A DNA stretch of 64,000 bases from Fagopyrum homotropicum. Lineage: Eukaryota > Streptophyta > Magnoliopsida > Caryophyllales > Polygonaceae. Position 1 is the stretch's first letter, and every line of letters begins with the position of its first letter. The position numbers and the translations under genes are program-made. The DNA is taken from assembly GCA_033239125.1 (NCBI GenBank), contig BSWB01000007.1:107390082-107454081 (forward strand). The letters are read 5' to 3'. This document shows positions 1-11,254 of the stretch, in pieces. The notes under the pieces were generated by a model. The model had not been told where the DNA came from. It saw only the letters and a program-made list of their open reading frames with translations, and made no database searches.

Positions 1-14
1 CATATTTATTTGTA

Positions 15-300
15 TCAAATTTCCTACGTATCCGTAAAAATAAACGGAATCAAATCATACGTAGTTCTTTTCTGACATTTACATTTACATAAAAGTTAAT
101 TTAATTTTTGCGGTTGAACTTGACAATTTATTAGTCAAGTTTCCTACGTACTCTTATAAAAGAGATCAAACCACCCGTAGTTCGTTAGTGACTTTTATAT
201 TTACATAAAAGTTAATTTAATTTTTGCGGTTGAACTCGACAATTTTTTAGTCGAGTTTCCTACGTACTCTAATAAAGGAGATCAAACCACCCGTAGTTCG
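15..300. repeat. Tandem repeat, period about 116 bp, with conserved hairpins
   Basis: About two and a half copies are seen; the shared block starting GTTAATTTAATTTTTGCGG begins at 95 and again at 211. Each copy contains an outer inverted repeat CTACG/CGTAG (24-30 with 58-64, 144-148 with 176-180, 260-264 with 292-296) enclosing an inner stem whose sequence changes but still pairs: TCCGT/ACGGA, CTCTT/AAGAG, CTCT/GGAG. A further upstream stem is AACTTGAC/GTCAAGTT (117-124, 134-141) in one copy and AACTCGAC/GTCGAGTT (233-240, 250-257) in the next. The family was not identified. Confidence 0.8.
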
Positions 301-1502
301 GTTAATTATTAATATTTATTTTATGACTGCTTTAAGTTATACACTTTTCATTTATAATTCTTTCCGATCTTTTAATTGATATTTCGATTGAAGTATCAAA
401 GGAAAGTGAATTATAAGACTTGCTTTTTATAATGGGCTTATAATCCAATTTAAAAAATTGCAGCCCATTCATTTAGAAAGAAGCGTGCTTTCTTCCCTTT
501 CTTTTAACAGCTAATTGTTATTTTCTTTTCTTCTTTTTTTTTATTAAAAGAAACTTTCACCACTTTCTTTCTCATTATGTACAGCAAACCACAAAAGTGA
601 GCAGACATGGACGACGAAGACGAACCAGACACCAAACTCGATGAAAGAAGAGGAGACTTCGAGAGACAAGATTGGAAGCAAATACTGGAATCAATTAAAG
701 ATCGACAAAGATTTTCAAAGCAAGAACCGAAGAAGACCACAAATCTGTCTAAACTAGAACCGAAGGCGGCCATAGATCCGTCAAAGTGAGGACTGAAGAA
801 GGCCATAGATCCGTTTTTGGTACGTTTATTCTTCAATTTTATGTTTATCACTTCTCTCCGTTGATTCGAAATAGATATCGTTACATCCCATATCTTCGTT
901 GTTAACTCTAATTGAATGCCCAATTTCAGTTTCCGACTCCTCTTATGATGCAATTAGTTATGTTTGAGTATTTGAGTGAATGGATTTGTGGATTCGTACA
1001 TATCACCATCCCCATATATAAATTGAATTCGATTTATTTGTGAGTATGCAGGAATAATACAATTAGTCACACAAAACCCTAAACTGCATCCATATTTGGG
1101 TATCTTAAAATGAGTTTGATTTTTTTTTACAGCTAGTAGAATAGCTTATATCAAAAGTCTACTGTCATTTGTTTGTTTTGTGTTCAGTAATATACAGTTT
1201 TGACAATTTGACAGATAATTTTAGATTTCTCGCTTAGTCAAGGCCATTTATGATCTATAGAAAATGATAGACCATTTTTGTTCAACTATTTGTTTAATCA
1301 TGCTTGTGATGGTGTTTTGAGGTGGTTTTGAGTTTCTAAAAGTGAATTTATATATGGGTTTATCCATTTGCATAAATTCAGATTTGAGTTCATGTTCAGT
1401 AAATAAATTGACTGAAATTTAGAACAATAACTTGAATTTTGGATTTTGTTGTGTAGCTAGATGATTCACAGGGTGTAGTCGAACACAAGGCTCGGATGTA
1501 GT

Positions 1503-1650
1503 GATCGAAAAGTTATTACTTTCGATCGACTGCAAATTTGTATAGTGGTCGAAAATATTCATTTTCGAGCCAACTATAGATTTTGATGTGGGAAGAGTGC
1601 AACAAGGAGCAGCAGTCGAAAGTATTCACTTTCAAGCCAACTGCAGATTG
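1503..1650. repeat. Three short inverted repeats TCGAAA...TTTCGA
   Basis: Three degenerate copies of a segment start near 1504, 1549 and 1616. Each has arms of the form TCGAAA(N) and (N)TTTCGA around a few bases, followed by a conserved half reading roughly AGCCAACTGCAGATT. The second and third arms differ (AT/AT versus GT/AC) yet still pair. Function and parent element are unknown. Confidence 0.5.
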
Positions 1651-2367
1651 TGTGTTGGAAAGACGCAGCCATGGTTTCGGTATGACTAACTTCACACCAG
1701 TGGTAATACAAGCAGGTGACAGAAGTAGTTGCCTACTCACTTTGATTCTTCTTCTCTTCTAGTTCACTTTATGCTTTGATGTTCTTCCGTAATTCTTTCT
1801 CTCTTTTGCACTTCTCTGATTTGTTTAGGTTTGCTGTGTATTTGCAGGTTCTCTCTTCCGTATTTCTTTGTATTTGCAGGCTCTTTGTGACTCTATGTAT
1901 TTGCAGATTTTGGCTTTCTTCCGAAAAGAAGATCTCGTTGGCTCTATTTATCCAATTTTTGCAAAGCCAGTTATGGGAGGTTACTGCTTGTAACGTGAGG
2001 GAACGTGAAAGAACGTGGGATAGCTAAATTTATTTTTTATTTTGTTTTCTTTTAAAACTGATGTATATATATATTTATATATAAAATCAATTCAAAATTT
2101 TTTTTTTATGCCAACAGGCTTAATTATTTGTTGCTGTAACAATTAAAAAGTGTTTATTGGGCCTTTTATTTTGGATCTTTGATCACTACTTTTGGGCTTT
2201 TTAATTAACACTTTGTATCATATTTATGGAAGCTTTCTTCATTCTTTTAAAAAAAATAACAATAAGAAATTATCCACATAAAAAAAATATATATTTATGG
2301 GTAATTTCATGTCATTTTATTTAATTTCATAAATGATAAAATTCATGAAATTTCATCCCCAAACAAA

Positions 2368-5300
2368 ACAATCCTGCGAGAAATCAAAAACTGCATCCTT
2401 CATCAATAGATTAGTTAGCGGTTTTGATATCTTAGAGAAACCTTTATAAAACGTCTATAAATTCCAGCATGTCCTAGAAAGCTTCTTATCCCCTTCACCG
2501 AAGATGGAGGAGGTAGCTTCTCTATGGTCTCAATCTTAGCCTTATCTACCTCGATCCCTCTACTAGAGATCAAGTGTCCGAGTACAATGCCTTCCTTCAC
2601 CATAAATTGACATTTCTCCCAATTAAGAACTAGGATAGTGTCTTCACACCTTTGTAGTACAAGAGAAAGTTTAGAAAGACAATTATCAAAAGAGGAACCA
2701 TAAATAGAAAAGTCATCCATGAAAACCTCCATGATCTCCTCTATGTAATCCGAGAAGATAGCTATCATGCACCTTTGGAAGGTGGCTGGGGCGTTGCAAA
2801 ACCCGAACGACATTCTCCTATAAGCGAACGTACCCCACGGGCACGTGAATGTGGTCTTCTCTTGATCGTCCGGCTGAATCGGGATCTGGAAGAAACCACT
2901 ATAACCGTCAAGATAACAGAAATGTGAGTGTTGTGATAACCTCTCAAGCATTTGGTCAATGAAGGGTAATGGGAAGTGATCCTTTCTAGTTGCATTGTTT
3001 GGCTTCTTGTAATCAATGCACATCCTCTATCCGGTCACTATCCTTGTAGGAATGAGCTCATTGTTCTTATTGGTGATGACCGTCATTCCTCCCTTCTTTG
3101 GAACAACCTGTACGGGACTCACCCACTTGCTATCGGAGATAGGGTAGATGATACCTGCATCAAGTAGTTTAAGAATTTCCTTCTTGACAACCTCTTTCAT
3201 GGTCGGATTTAACCGCCTTTGAGGTTGTCGTGAAGTTCTAAAATCTTCTTCCATTAGGATCTTATGCATGCATAATGAAGGCTTAATTCCTACTAGATCC
3301 TTTATAGTGTAACCTAAGGCTTTCCTATGTTTCTTTAGAACAACCATAAGCTTACTATGTTCATCTTGACTTAGATCGGAACTAACAATTACCGGAAAGG
3401 TAGAATTAGATCCTAGAAATGCGTACCTTAGATGTGTGGGAAGTGGCTTCAATTCCATCACTATTGGAGGAGTGTCCAATGCTTCCATAGAAGTCTCTAA
3501 GGGTATAGAAGTTGTTGGAGAGGACTCAAGAGAAGTGGTAGAAAGAACGTAATTGTCCTCAGATTTTCCCAAAATTACGGTACCTCTGTTTCCTCCACGG
3601 CCATGGTTTAGGGCGTGGAAGTCAATTACGGCACCTCTGATAGTTCCATGGCCGTGGTTTTGGCCGTGTAACTTACTGGAGTCCTCTGAATAGCTAATTA
3701 CGATCATATTGGTGGGAACTACGGCCGTGGAATAGCACGACTGGCCGTGATTCCTCACGTTTTCTGACCCATCGTAGAGTTGTTCAAACTCTTCTTCATG
3801 CACTTCTTGTAGCTCTTCCAAAGCTTCAATATCATCATTGCATTCTTCTTCTTCTCCTTTCTCCGTAATGCTCGTAGTAATGACCCTTTGCAATGGATCT
3901 TTGAGGAGAATCGAACTTACTTCTTCTCTAGATAGCTCTTTGTCATGGATGTTAAACATATCGTCTTCAAGAGCTGGTTCTTTCATCAAAGTGGAAAGAA
4001 CGAACTCTACTTTTTCCTCTCCTATGTCGAAAGCGAGTCTAGCATTCTTGCAATCCACCACACAACCGGATGTTGCAAGGAATGGTCTTCCGAGTATGAT
4101 CGGGACCGGGCTATCTGCAGGAATGTCAAGCACAACAAAATCTATTGGAACATAGAACTTACCAAGCTTGACCGGAACGTCTTCAATGACACCGACGAGA
4201 CGAGTTATGGATCGATCCGCCATATATAACGTCATCTTCACCGGTTTAGGCTCGCCTAGACCGATATTCCTGCATAAGGCAAGCGGAATGATGCTAACGC
4301 TTGCTCCTAAATCACATAATGCATCGTATGTGATATTTCCTACTCCGATCGGAACACAAAATGACCCCGGATCTTTCAGCTTTGGGGGCATCTTTTCCTT
4401 CATCGTTTTGATGAGATCCGATGATTCCGAACTCATCTTGACTTCCCCAAAATTTTCGAGTTTCCTCTTGTTAGAGAGGATCTTCTTCAAGAACTTTCCA
4501 TATGTTGGCATACCTACAATTGCATCAATGAAAGGTATATTAATATGCAGTTTGCTCATGAGTTCAATGAACTTACCGAATTGCTTGTCTAGACGCACTC
4601 TTGCTCTAGATTGCGGGAATGGTAGGGGAGGTTTGTAAGCTGGAGGAGGAATGTAGATGTCTTCCTTCTCCTTCCCCTTTTCCTTCTCCTTTTCGACGGG
4701 AACTTCCACAAACTTGGGCTGCGGGTCGGTGGTTGTTGCTCCGCTTCTAGTTGTGATAGCCATCACCCTTCCTTTCGGGTTATCCTCCGTCTTTCCTGGA
4801 AGTTTTCCTTGATTTCTAGGAACATCCTCAGCATTGCTAAACATTTGGTTTTCTAAAACCTTTTGGGCTTTATCAACCTTAGTGATGTGACTCTCAAATC
4901 CTTGAAGCTTTCCCAAGATCATTTCCAGCATGGGATCGAGCTTGTCTTTCCCCGAACTGCTTGCACTATTTGATGTTTGCCCCTGGCTTTTCAAAGGAAT
5001 GGAAGAAGAAGAAGATGGTGATGTTAGTGAATTTCCTAAATTGGGATTAGAATTACCGGAGTTTTGTTGTTGGTTGGAAAGCCAATTGTTGTTGTTTGAA
5101 CCCCTATTGTTGTTCCAATTGTTATTCCGGTTGTTGTTGTTCCAATTATTCCGGTTGTTGTTCCGACTGTTGCGATTGGTGTTCTCATTCCCATTGTAGT
5201 TATTGTTGTTTCCTAAATAACCAACATCTTGCTCCTTAGGCTTTGGAAAGCTAGCTTTGATGACTTCCTTCAATTCTTTAATCTCGGTGTTGAGAGAAAA

Positions 5301-6440
5301 GATTTGAGTTTGAGCAGCTTGTGTTAGCTTTGCTCCTTGCTCCACTCGATTAGCTTCCACTTTTCAGTGAGAGTACTTCTCAATGACTCGAGCTTGCTTC
5401 TCAATGAAGTCCCAAGCGTCATCTTCCCTCATGTCCATGACTGTGCCACATGAAAGGGATTGGAGCTTGAATTGTGTTTCCACATCCAGCCCCTTATAGT
5501 ATATCTCCAATAACTCCAATTTGGAAATGCCATGGTGTGGGCAATCCATTAATAAATCCTGAAATATTTCCCAAGACTGAAATAAACTTTCATTAGATCT
5601 CATAGAAAAAGCATTAATTTTACCTCTTAACTCCGCCGTCTTGGATGGCGGAAAGAATTTGGTTAGGAACTCCGAAGAAAGATCCTCCCATGTGTTGAGT
5701 CTTCCATTTGGAAGAGCTTGATACCAACATAAAGCTTTCCCTTTCAAAGAGAAAAATAATGGCTTGATCTTGTAATTGTTGGTGGTTGCATTCTTTGGCT
5801 TCATCGTCTCCATCAAGATCTCAAAATTATGTAGATGTTGATGTGGAGATTCGACACTCGTTCCTTCAAACTAGCTTTGGCGAACGATGGTAATAACTTG
5901 TGGGTTGAAGCTAAACCCCTGAATATCGTCAGCATCAAAGTTCACATCTAAACGGCGTGGTTGCTGAATCGGATCCATTCTTTGGCCAAGAGTTCTTGGC
6001 TCTTCATCTGCACGAGCGGCTCTTGCACCCCCAGCCGGGATACGATAATTGGCGGCTGGTCTCGGATTATTCATATTCACATTGATCGTTGGATCAATGT
6101 CTTCTAGCTACGGCATGGAGGAGTCGCTCTCTTCATCGGATGAGTCGGTTCTAACCGATCTTGTCGGTTTTCTTCTCTTCTTCTTCTTGGAACCACTCAT
6201 CTCCAACCTCATTTGCAGCATCATGTCCTTGAGCTCATCAATTTGCAATTGATGACGCTCCGATTCTTCCTTGCGAGTCTTCTCACTCCATCTAAGTCGA
6301 GCTTCGGAATCATTCAACTGTGCTTGGATATCCCTCTCTTTACTTTCAGCCATCTTTCTTTCTTTGAGCTTCTTTCTCAAAGTCTTCTCAAGTTCTTGAT
6401 CAAGAGGTAAGAGATCTTTGTTGGTGCTAGACCTGCGCAT
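2368..6440 (-). pseudogene. gag-pol: Element A gag-protease-RT polyprotein, decayed
   Basis: The start is the ATG at 6438-6440 (MRRSSTNK), homologous to the start in element B. One minus frame runs from there to about 2440 and is broken only by stop codons: TAG 6108-6110, TAG 5871-5873, TGA 5364-5366 and TAG 3027-3029 (a Trp TGG in the B and C copies). A small deletion near 2440 then shifts the frame, giving a stop at 2415. Order of parts: N-terminal Lys/Glu-rich coiled-coil segment; gag core with the WYQALPNG and FLTKFFPPSKTAE blocks; an Asn/Arg/Trp-rich tract around 5050-5215 and no CCHC zinc knuckle; aspartic protease with DLGAS (Asp codon 4311-4313); a linker with HGRG repeats; RT with the FMDD catalytic pair (codons 2712-2717). 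RNase H and integrase are absent. Confidence 0.92.
3590..3760 (-). repeat. CCACGGCCGTGG motif cluster inside the A pro-RT linker
   Basis: Several full and half copies of the family I inverted repeat lie in the protein-coding linker between protease and RT (for example CCACGGCCATGG, CCATGGCCGTGG, ACGGCCGTGG). They are read in frame mainly as HGRG or HGHG. The same motif fills the LTR of this element. Confidence 0.85.
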
Positions 6441-6543
6441 ATACCTAAGATAACCTACAAATATCACTTCGAAAGAGATATCAAATAACAAGAGAAAAGC
6501 TCTCAAGCTTGACAACCGATAACCGAATTCGGCCTAAACCAAA

Positions 6544-6561
6544 TCCCCGGCAACGGCGCCA
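6544..6561 (-). other. Primer-binding site of A (tRNA-Asp)
   Basis: The plus strand reads TCCCCGGCAACGGCGCCA, the 3' terminal 18 nt of plant tRNA-Asp including CCA, so the minus-strand RNA would pair with that tRNA to prime minus-strand DNA. It lies six bases from the LTR edge at 6568. A tRNA-Asp PBS is typical of the Athila lineage. Confidence 0.95.
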
Positions 6562-6567
6562 AAAACT

Positions 6568-7908
6568 TGTTCGCTCTAAAACGTGCGTGCAATCAAACTT
6601 TAAATTTATAAAATTAGAATAAAAGCAAGCGAACCCGCTGTGTACGGATCAGCCTAGATTAGCAAGTATTCCGGAGTATCTAACACAGGGATTTGAGGGG
6701 AACAAATTCAGTTCGCAAATCGTCAAGAAAGTAAATGTATAAAGTTTTGCAAATATTGGGAAAACAACCGTGGAAGTTCAAGAACAGACCGTGATCTAGG
6801 GTAAATCACGGTCAGATCTTGAGTTCCACGGCCGTGGAAGTTCAAGAACAGACCGTGATCTTGGTTCGTCGACGAAATCTATCTAAATCTCAGGGTCTAA
6901 TAAAATTACAATCGATCTATCATCATCTAAGCCACAACTATCAACCCTTGACCTTAGAATTTCTAAAGAGTTTTAGCTAATAACCATTGTCATGATATCA
7001 AAAATCAAATTAAGAAGAACGAAAGATGAAAACCCTCGGAAACTCAAATATAACTCAACGTCAATCTCAAATCCAAAACACAGATTGGAATACTTAATGG
7101 ATTCAGAATATAACACAAAACCTCACAATAATCTAGGGTAAATATGAAGGACAGGTTGTCCATCCATCTTCAATAACTAACCCTAAGAAATAGGTAAAAA
7201 AAACCTTCGGCAATCTTCAATCCGCCCTAGGCAAGAATATTCCAAGCAAGGTAAGCGGCCGCCACGTCTCCGCGAGATCCAACGCCATTTCCACGGGAAT
7301 AGGTCGTAAGCATCAATGTCCAAAACTCTCTTCTCTAGCCTTTTTATAAGACGGGGTAAAAGTAATCGTCTCGGCCCATCTCGTGAATAACGTGGTAAAT
7401 GAAGTCTCGTCAAAAGATCGCCTAAATCACTGTCTCAAGGGATTCCACGACCGTGGTTTAGGGCGTGGAATTAGGTAACGGTCTCTCCCATTTTCCACGA
7501 CCGTACTTTAGGTCGTGTAACTTACTGGAATGCTCCACGCTCATGATGCCAAGATCCACGGCCGTGGTTTAGGGCGTGGACTCTTCTACGGCCGTATTTT
7601 AGGGCGTGGAAGTTTAGATTGCTTGTGGTTTCCTTTGTGTCGTGACATTCTCCATCTTAGCTCCTTCTTTAGCTTCCTTGATGTCTTCCTAATCCTTGGA
7701 TATGATTGAATCCTCTCTTTTCTCTCTCAAATGGTCCGGTTTAAGCTCTCATTCACCTACAATCATTCACAAAACTTGTGTAAACCTCCATATCGAAAAT
7801 ATAGGTGAACAAGCTAACAAATGCTTGAATGCCTTATCCATGAACACAATAATGAATGAAAAAAAACTAGAATAAGTGCCTAGAATGTCGCAATATTTCA
7901 TGCTAACA
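6568..7908 (-). repeat. Element A LTR (5' LTR in element orientation)
   Basis: On the minus strand it starts TGTTAGCATGAAATATTG and ends GAGCGAACA, giving TG...CA termini. At 1,341 bp it is shorter than the other family I LTRs (about 1.68-1.72 kb). It contains the family motif CCACGGCCGTGG and half sites in U3 (about 7440-7610) and again downstream of the TATA box (about 6766-6860). Confidence 0.93.
7338..7350 (-). promoter_or_regulatory. Probable LTR TATA box of A
   Basis: The minus strand reads CTTATAAAAAGG, at the place where the B, C and F LTRs have CTATATAAGG, ATTATAAAATAG and CTATAAAAAGG. It lies downstream of the U3 motif cluster, as expected for an LTR pol II promoter. Confidence 0.65.
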
Positions 7909-7909
7909 A

Positions 7910-8841
7910 TACTCCAACAAACTCACTCACCCTTTCTTGAGGCTCTTGTCAAAGATCATCATGAGTGTCTTCTTTGGACACAAAGAGGAGAATAAGGTCG
8001 CCCTCAAGGACCTTCCATTGTTATATGCTTGCCTTCCGATGAGCGAGAAGGTACCGGATTGCCCATACCTCTTCCTTACCGCTTTGAAGTGGATTAGGAA
8101 GGACGAGCCAAGGGACATTGTTGGTAGTGGGGTGATTTCCTTGATCGCCTCACAGGTGATGGATCTTTCCGACTTAGAGAATGGGTTGGAGGCCCCACTA
8201 TACACGGAGAGGATGCTGAGGAGGTGCAAGCTCCTCAAGAGGGACGGGGAGAACCTTTTTTGGCTTTCATTTGCAGATGGGAGCCACATCACATACCTCC
8301 CCGGCCGCTTCCATTTGGAGACGAGCTCTCCGAGCTATACATCCCGGCTGACCCTTTCATGCTGAGACGGCCTCAGGTGGCCATTGTTGAGAGACACACT
8401 GCGAGCTCCAGCCGGGCTCATTTCGATGACCACATGCCCATACCGGATGATGAGGAGATGCCCACTACATCCCCGGATGATGATCCGGCCGTGGAGAGCC
8501 TCTAGGCGCAAATGGCAGCCCTAACTACTCAGCATCCGGCATGGCAGACTGAGTACCAGCGGACCATGCTTGAGCAGCAGTAGGCGTGGCAGTCTAGTTT
8601 CGCCTCCTCTATGACCACCCATTTTGACCGCCGGCAGGATGCTTGGCAGGCGGCTCAACAGCAGCAGCTCGAGGCTCAGCAGTTGGCTTGGGAAGCCAAC
8701 TTTGAGACCTCCTTTGGCAGCCGGATGGATGCTCAACAGGCCCGCATCGACACACTCTACCGCCGGCAGGAGCACTTCTTCAGCCACTTTCCGTACCCAC
8801 CTGATGAGGGTCCAGATGGTACAGCCGGACCATCCCACTAG
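7910..8841 (+). pseudogene. Element D ORF3-like protein, C-terminal part
   Basis: The frame is open from the A boundary (7910) to a frameshift near 8310, then continues in another frame to the stop at 8841, with TAG codons at 8503-8505 and 8581-8583. The N-terminal part looks globular (SVFFGHKEENKVALKDLP). It is followed by an acidic stretch (DDEEMPTTSPDDD) and a Gln/Trp-rich, probably helical tail (DAWQAAQQQQLEAQQLAWEA) that ends in a Pro-rich segment. Position between pol and the 3' LTR, followed by the conserved hairpin and purine tract, matches ORF3 of elements B, C and E, but direct sequence similarity is weak. No membrane segment is seen, so it is not env-like. It was probably cut at its N-terminus by the insertion of A. 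Confidence 0.65.
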
Positions 8842-8890
8842 TGGTATCATCATTTCTCCCTTTTGCACATTTATCTTTGCTTCATTTTCC

Positions 8891-8928
8891 ACTTTGAGGG
8901 CAAAGTGTGCTTCAAGTATGGGGGAGGG
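8891..8928 (+). promoter_or_regulatory. Hairpin plus internal purine tract of D
   Basis: Arms ACTTTG and CAAAGT pair around loop AGGG, followed seven bases later by AAGTATGGGGGAGGG. The module lies about 50 bp after the ORF3 stop, as in B, C and E, where the stem sequence differs but is also complementary. Confidence 0.75.
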
Positions 8929-9477
8929 AATTATCATTGCTTTTGTAGTTTGTTTAAGTTGTTTTGAGTGTGTTTGCTTTTAGTTTTAATTCAGTTTGAA
9001 ATTCATATTGAAAAATAAAGGAAAAAAAAAGAAAAAGCCAAAGAAAATGGAAAAAGGCATAAAAATCCTTGGATAAACCGAAAACCCGAAAGGCTGGTTT
9101 AGGCAAAAAGAAGGTAGTCCGACCAACCTTACGTTGGTGCAAAATTGGACTTGAGGGATGTGAGTTCCAAGTGAGATCATCAAAGAAAAGAAGAAGAGTG
9201 GCAAGGTGAAAACCCGAAAGGGCACCTTGGCAAAATGATCGGCACCGAGTGTAGGTTTCCCTTCCGATATTTGGCGGCATAAGAAGCGGAGTCATAAGGA
9301 GGTTGTCCGGGTAGGTCACTCTTGGAGCAATAAGGATCGTAGCTTTCTCACCTTTTTCTCACATTTTCTCCCTTTTTCCTTCTTTCTTTCTTGGTTTCTC
9401 TTTTCCATTGTCTATGCCTCTTACCCATGCTTCCTGAGGCCTTTAAGTCTAAAATTGCTGTCATTTGTTTTACTCGG
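8929..9477 (+). other. Element D 3' untranslated region, left part
   Basis: No reading frame is recognised. It is A-rich around 9010-9060 and carries short repeated GAAAACCCGAAAGG-like boxes (about 9080 and 9210). It ends at the B insertion point. The bases 9468-9475 form the left arm of a hairpin completed at 22517 (see that entry). Confidence 0.6.
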
Positions 9478-11153
9478 TGTTAGCATGAAATATTGTGATA
9501 TTTTAGGCACGTTTTCTAAGTGTATTTCATCTATATTGGTATTCCTTGATAAAGCATGGAAGCAATTGTGAGTTAGTTTATCTATTTTGTCGATATAGAG
9601 GTCTACATAAGCTTTGTGTTGATTGTAGGCAATTAAGAGCTAAAACCGGACGAATCAAGGGAGAATGGAGATAGATTGAGCATGTCCAAGGAATGAGGAC
9701 ATCACTAGGAGCTAAAGAAGATGCTAAGAAGAAGAATGACACAAAAACAAAGGAAATTACGAGCTATGTACATTCCACGCTCTAAAGTACGACCGTATTA
9801 GAGTCCACGCTCTAATCCACGGCCGTGGAACTTTGGCAACACAAGCGTGGTGCATTCCAGCAACTTACACGGCCGTGGAGAGTTGTGACAAACCGTGATC
9901 CAACTCCACGCTCTAAATTACGGGCGTGGAACCCTTCCACGACCGTGATCTTGACGATCTTTTACGCAATATTTTAAGCCACAATCTTTTACGCACATAA
10001 GCCGAAGACGCATTTTATTTGGGCCTATATAAGGACGGAAGGAAGGAGATTCCGTCACCTCTGCTTACCCTAGTTTACGCCTTCGCTTAGACCTCCGTTG
10101 AGAGATTTGCACCGAGCCCGATTGAGATTTCCGGATTGACGGAAAGTTAGAGAAAGAGTGAAGATTTGGAAGATTGTTCGTAAGTTTGTTCCTAGGTTTG
10201 ATTAGAAGACGGATTGACATCCTGTTCTTCGTTCTTATCTAGAATAGTTACTTGTTTGTGTTTATTCCAAATCTGAGTTGCATTATCATTGATATTTGTG
10301 GATTTGAGATTGGTTTGAAAGTTATTGAAGGTTTTCGGGAGTTTTCATCTTTCATTCTTTTAAATCTTAAATTTGATATCAATATGACTGTTGTTGGCTA
10401 AAACCCTTTAGCAATTCTAAGGTGAAGGGTTGATAGTTGTGGCTTAGATGATGATAGATCGATCGTAAACAGATTGGACCTTGAGAGTTAGAGAGAATCG
10501 CCGACGAACCTAATCCACGGTTTGTTCTTGAGCTTCCATGGCCGTGGAACTCAAGAACTACCCGTAATCTTGTGTCAGTTACGAACCTTGCTTTTACTTT
10601 AATCCAATGTTAAAGATTTGATTTAACTTAGTCTTGGCTTGCCTTTTCTAGGTGGTAGTGAAGCCTCAACAACCTCTACCTCGATTTCGAGTGTCACGAC
10701 CCTAATCGGTTAAGTTGGTCTTGATCCTTGGATTACAAGTTTGGGTATTTGACGTTAATATTTACCTTTAGAATCTTTCTATACTGAAGCCTCAACAACC
10801 TTTATAGGGAGTGCCTTTGGGTGAATCATATAAGGTTTTGGAACTTCACCGTACATTGCCTTACATTCGTATACCTTTGCATACCTCAACTCTGTCCTTA
10901 TATCTTTAGTATATCTTGAATCGACTGCCACAGTTGCATTCCTGGATCTTTAGGATTGTTGTTTTTCCAATATTTACAAAACCTCATACATTTACTTGCT
11001 TGACGATTTATAACTGGATTTAACCCCCAAATCCCTGTGTTCGATACTCTGGAATTCTTGCTTAACTATATCGATCTGTACACTGCGGGTTCGCTTGCTT
11101 GATTTCTAGTTTTATAATTAAAGCTTATTTACACGCACGCTAAGTGGCGGACA
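9478..11153 (+). repeat. Element B 5' LTR
   Basis: 1,676 bp, starting TGTTAGCATG and ending GTGGCGGACA. U3 carries a dense cluster of CCACGGCCGTGG and half sites (about 9770-9960), and a second cluster lies at about 10510-10570 after the transcription start region. Two copies of GCCTCAACAACCT occur in the downstream part (about 10664 and 10790). Confidence 0.96.
10024..10033 (+). promoter_or_regulatory. TATA box of the B 5' LTR
   Basis: CCTATATAAG lies directly downstream of the U3 motif cluster; the same sequence recurs in the 3' LTR near 21365-21374. It is the probable pol II core promoter of the element. Confidence 0.7.
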
Positions 11154-11158
11154 AGTTT

Positions 11159-11176
11159 TCGGCGCGTTGCAGGGGA
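11159..11176 (+). other. Degenerate primer-binding site of B
   Basis: TCGGCGCGTTGCAGGGGA corresponds to the tRNA-Asp site TGGCGCCGTTGCCGGGGA with two substitutions and one missing base. It lies five bases after the LTR edge. The mutations would weaken priming, so they probably arose after insertion. Confidence 0.85.
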
Positions 11177-11254
11177 TTTGGTCTAGGCCGAATTCGGTTA
11201 TCGGTTGTCAAGCTTGGGAGCTTCTCCCTTGTTATTTGATATCTTTTCAAGTGT

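Larger units (their letters stand above)
1..2367. other. Unclassified AT-rich flank, no convincing gene
   Basis: This stretch precedes the truncated end of element A. It holds a structured tandem repeat (15-300), a set of short inverted repeats (about 1503-1650), three TATTTGCAG boxes near 1839-1906 and long T- and A-rich runs (for example 2040-2110 and 2240-2350). Reading frames are short and have no recognisable domains. It could be remnants of an older element or intergenic DNA. No LTR ends or target duplications were found in it. Confidence 0.6.
2368..7908 (-). mobile_element. Element A: Athila-like Ty3/Gypsy retrotransposon, family I, 3'-truncated
   Basis: Read on the minus strand the order is LTR (7908-6568), tRNA-Asp PBS, gag, protease, and RT up to the connection with RNase H, where homology to elements B and C stops near 2368. 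The rest of pol, ORF3 and the 3' LTR are missing, so no target duplication can be checked. The outer LTR end at 7908 abuts the coding sequence of element D, in frame with the D ORF3, so A most likely inserted into D and a later deletion removed the far side. The polyprotein frame carries four in-frame stops and a late frameshift, so the copy is dead. Confidence 0.9.

Noticed and set aside
607..789. 60-codon ORF starting MDDEDEPDTKLDERR with a possible GTACGT splice donor near 820
   Set aside because: Charged, low-complexity, no domain, no following exon found, and an overlapping antisense frame is longer. Not enough for a gene call.
8521..9319. Minus-strand ORFs over element D (8521-8937, 8954-9319)
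   Set aside because: They overlap the sense ORF3 frame or A/T-rich UTR and have no recognisable features.
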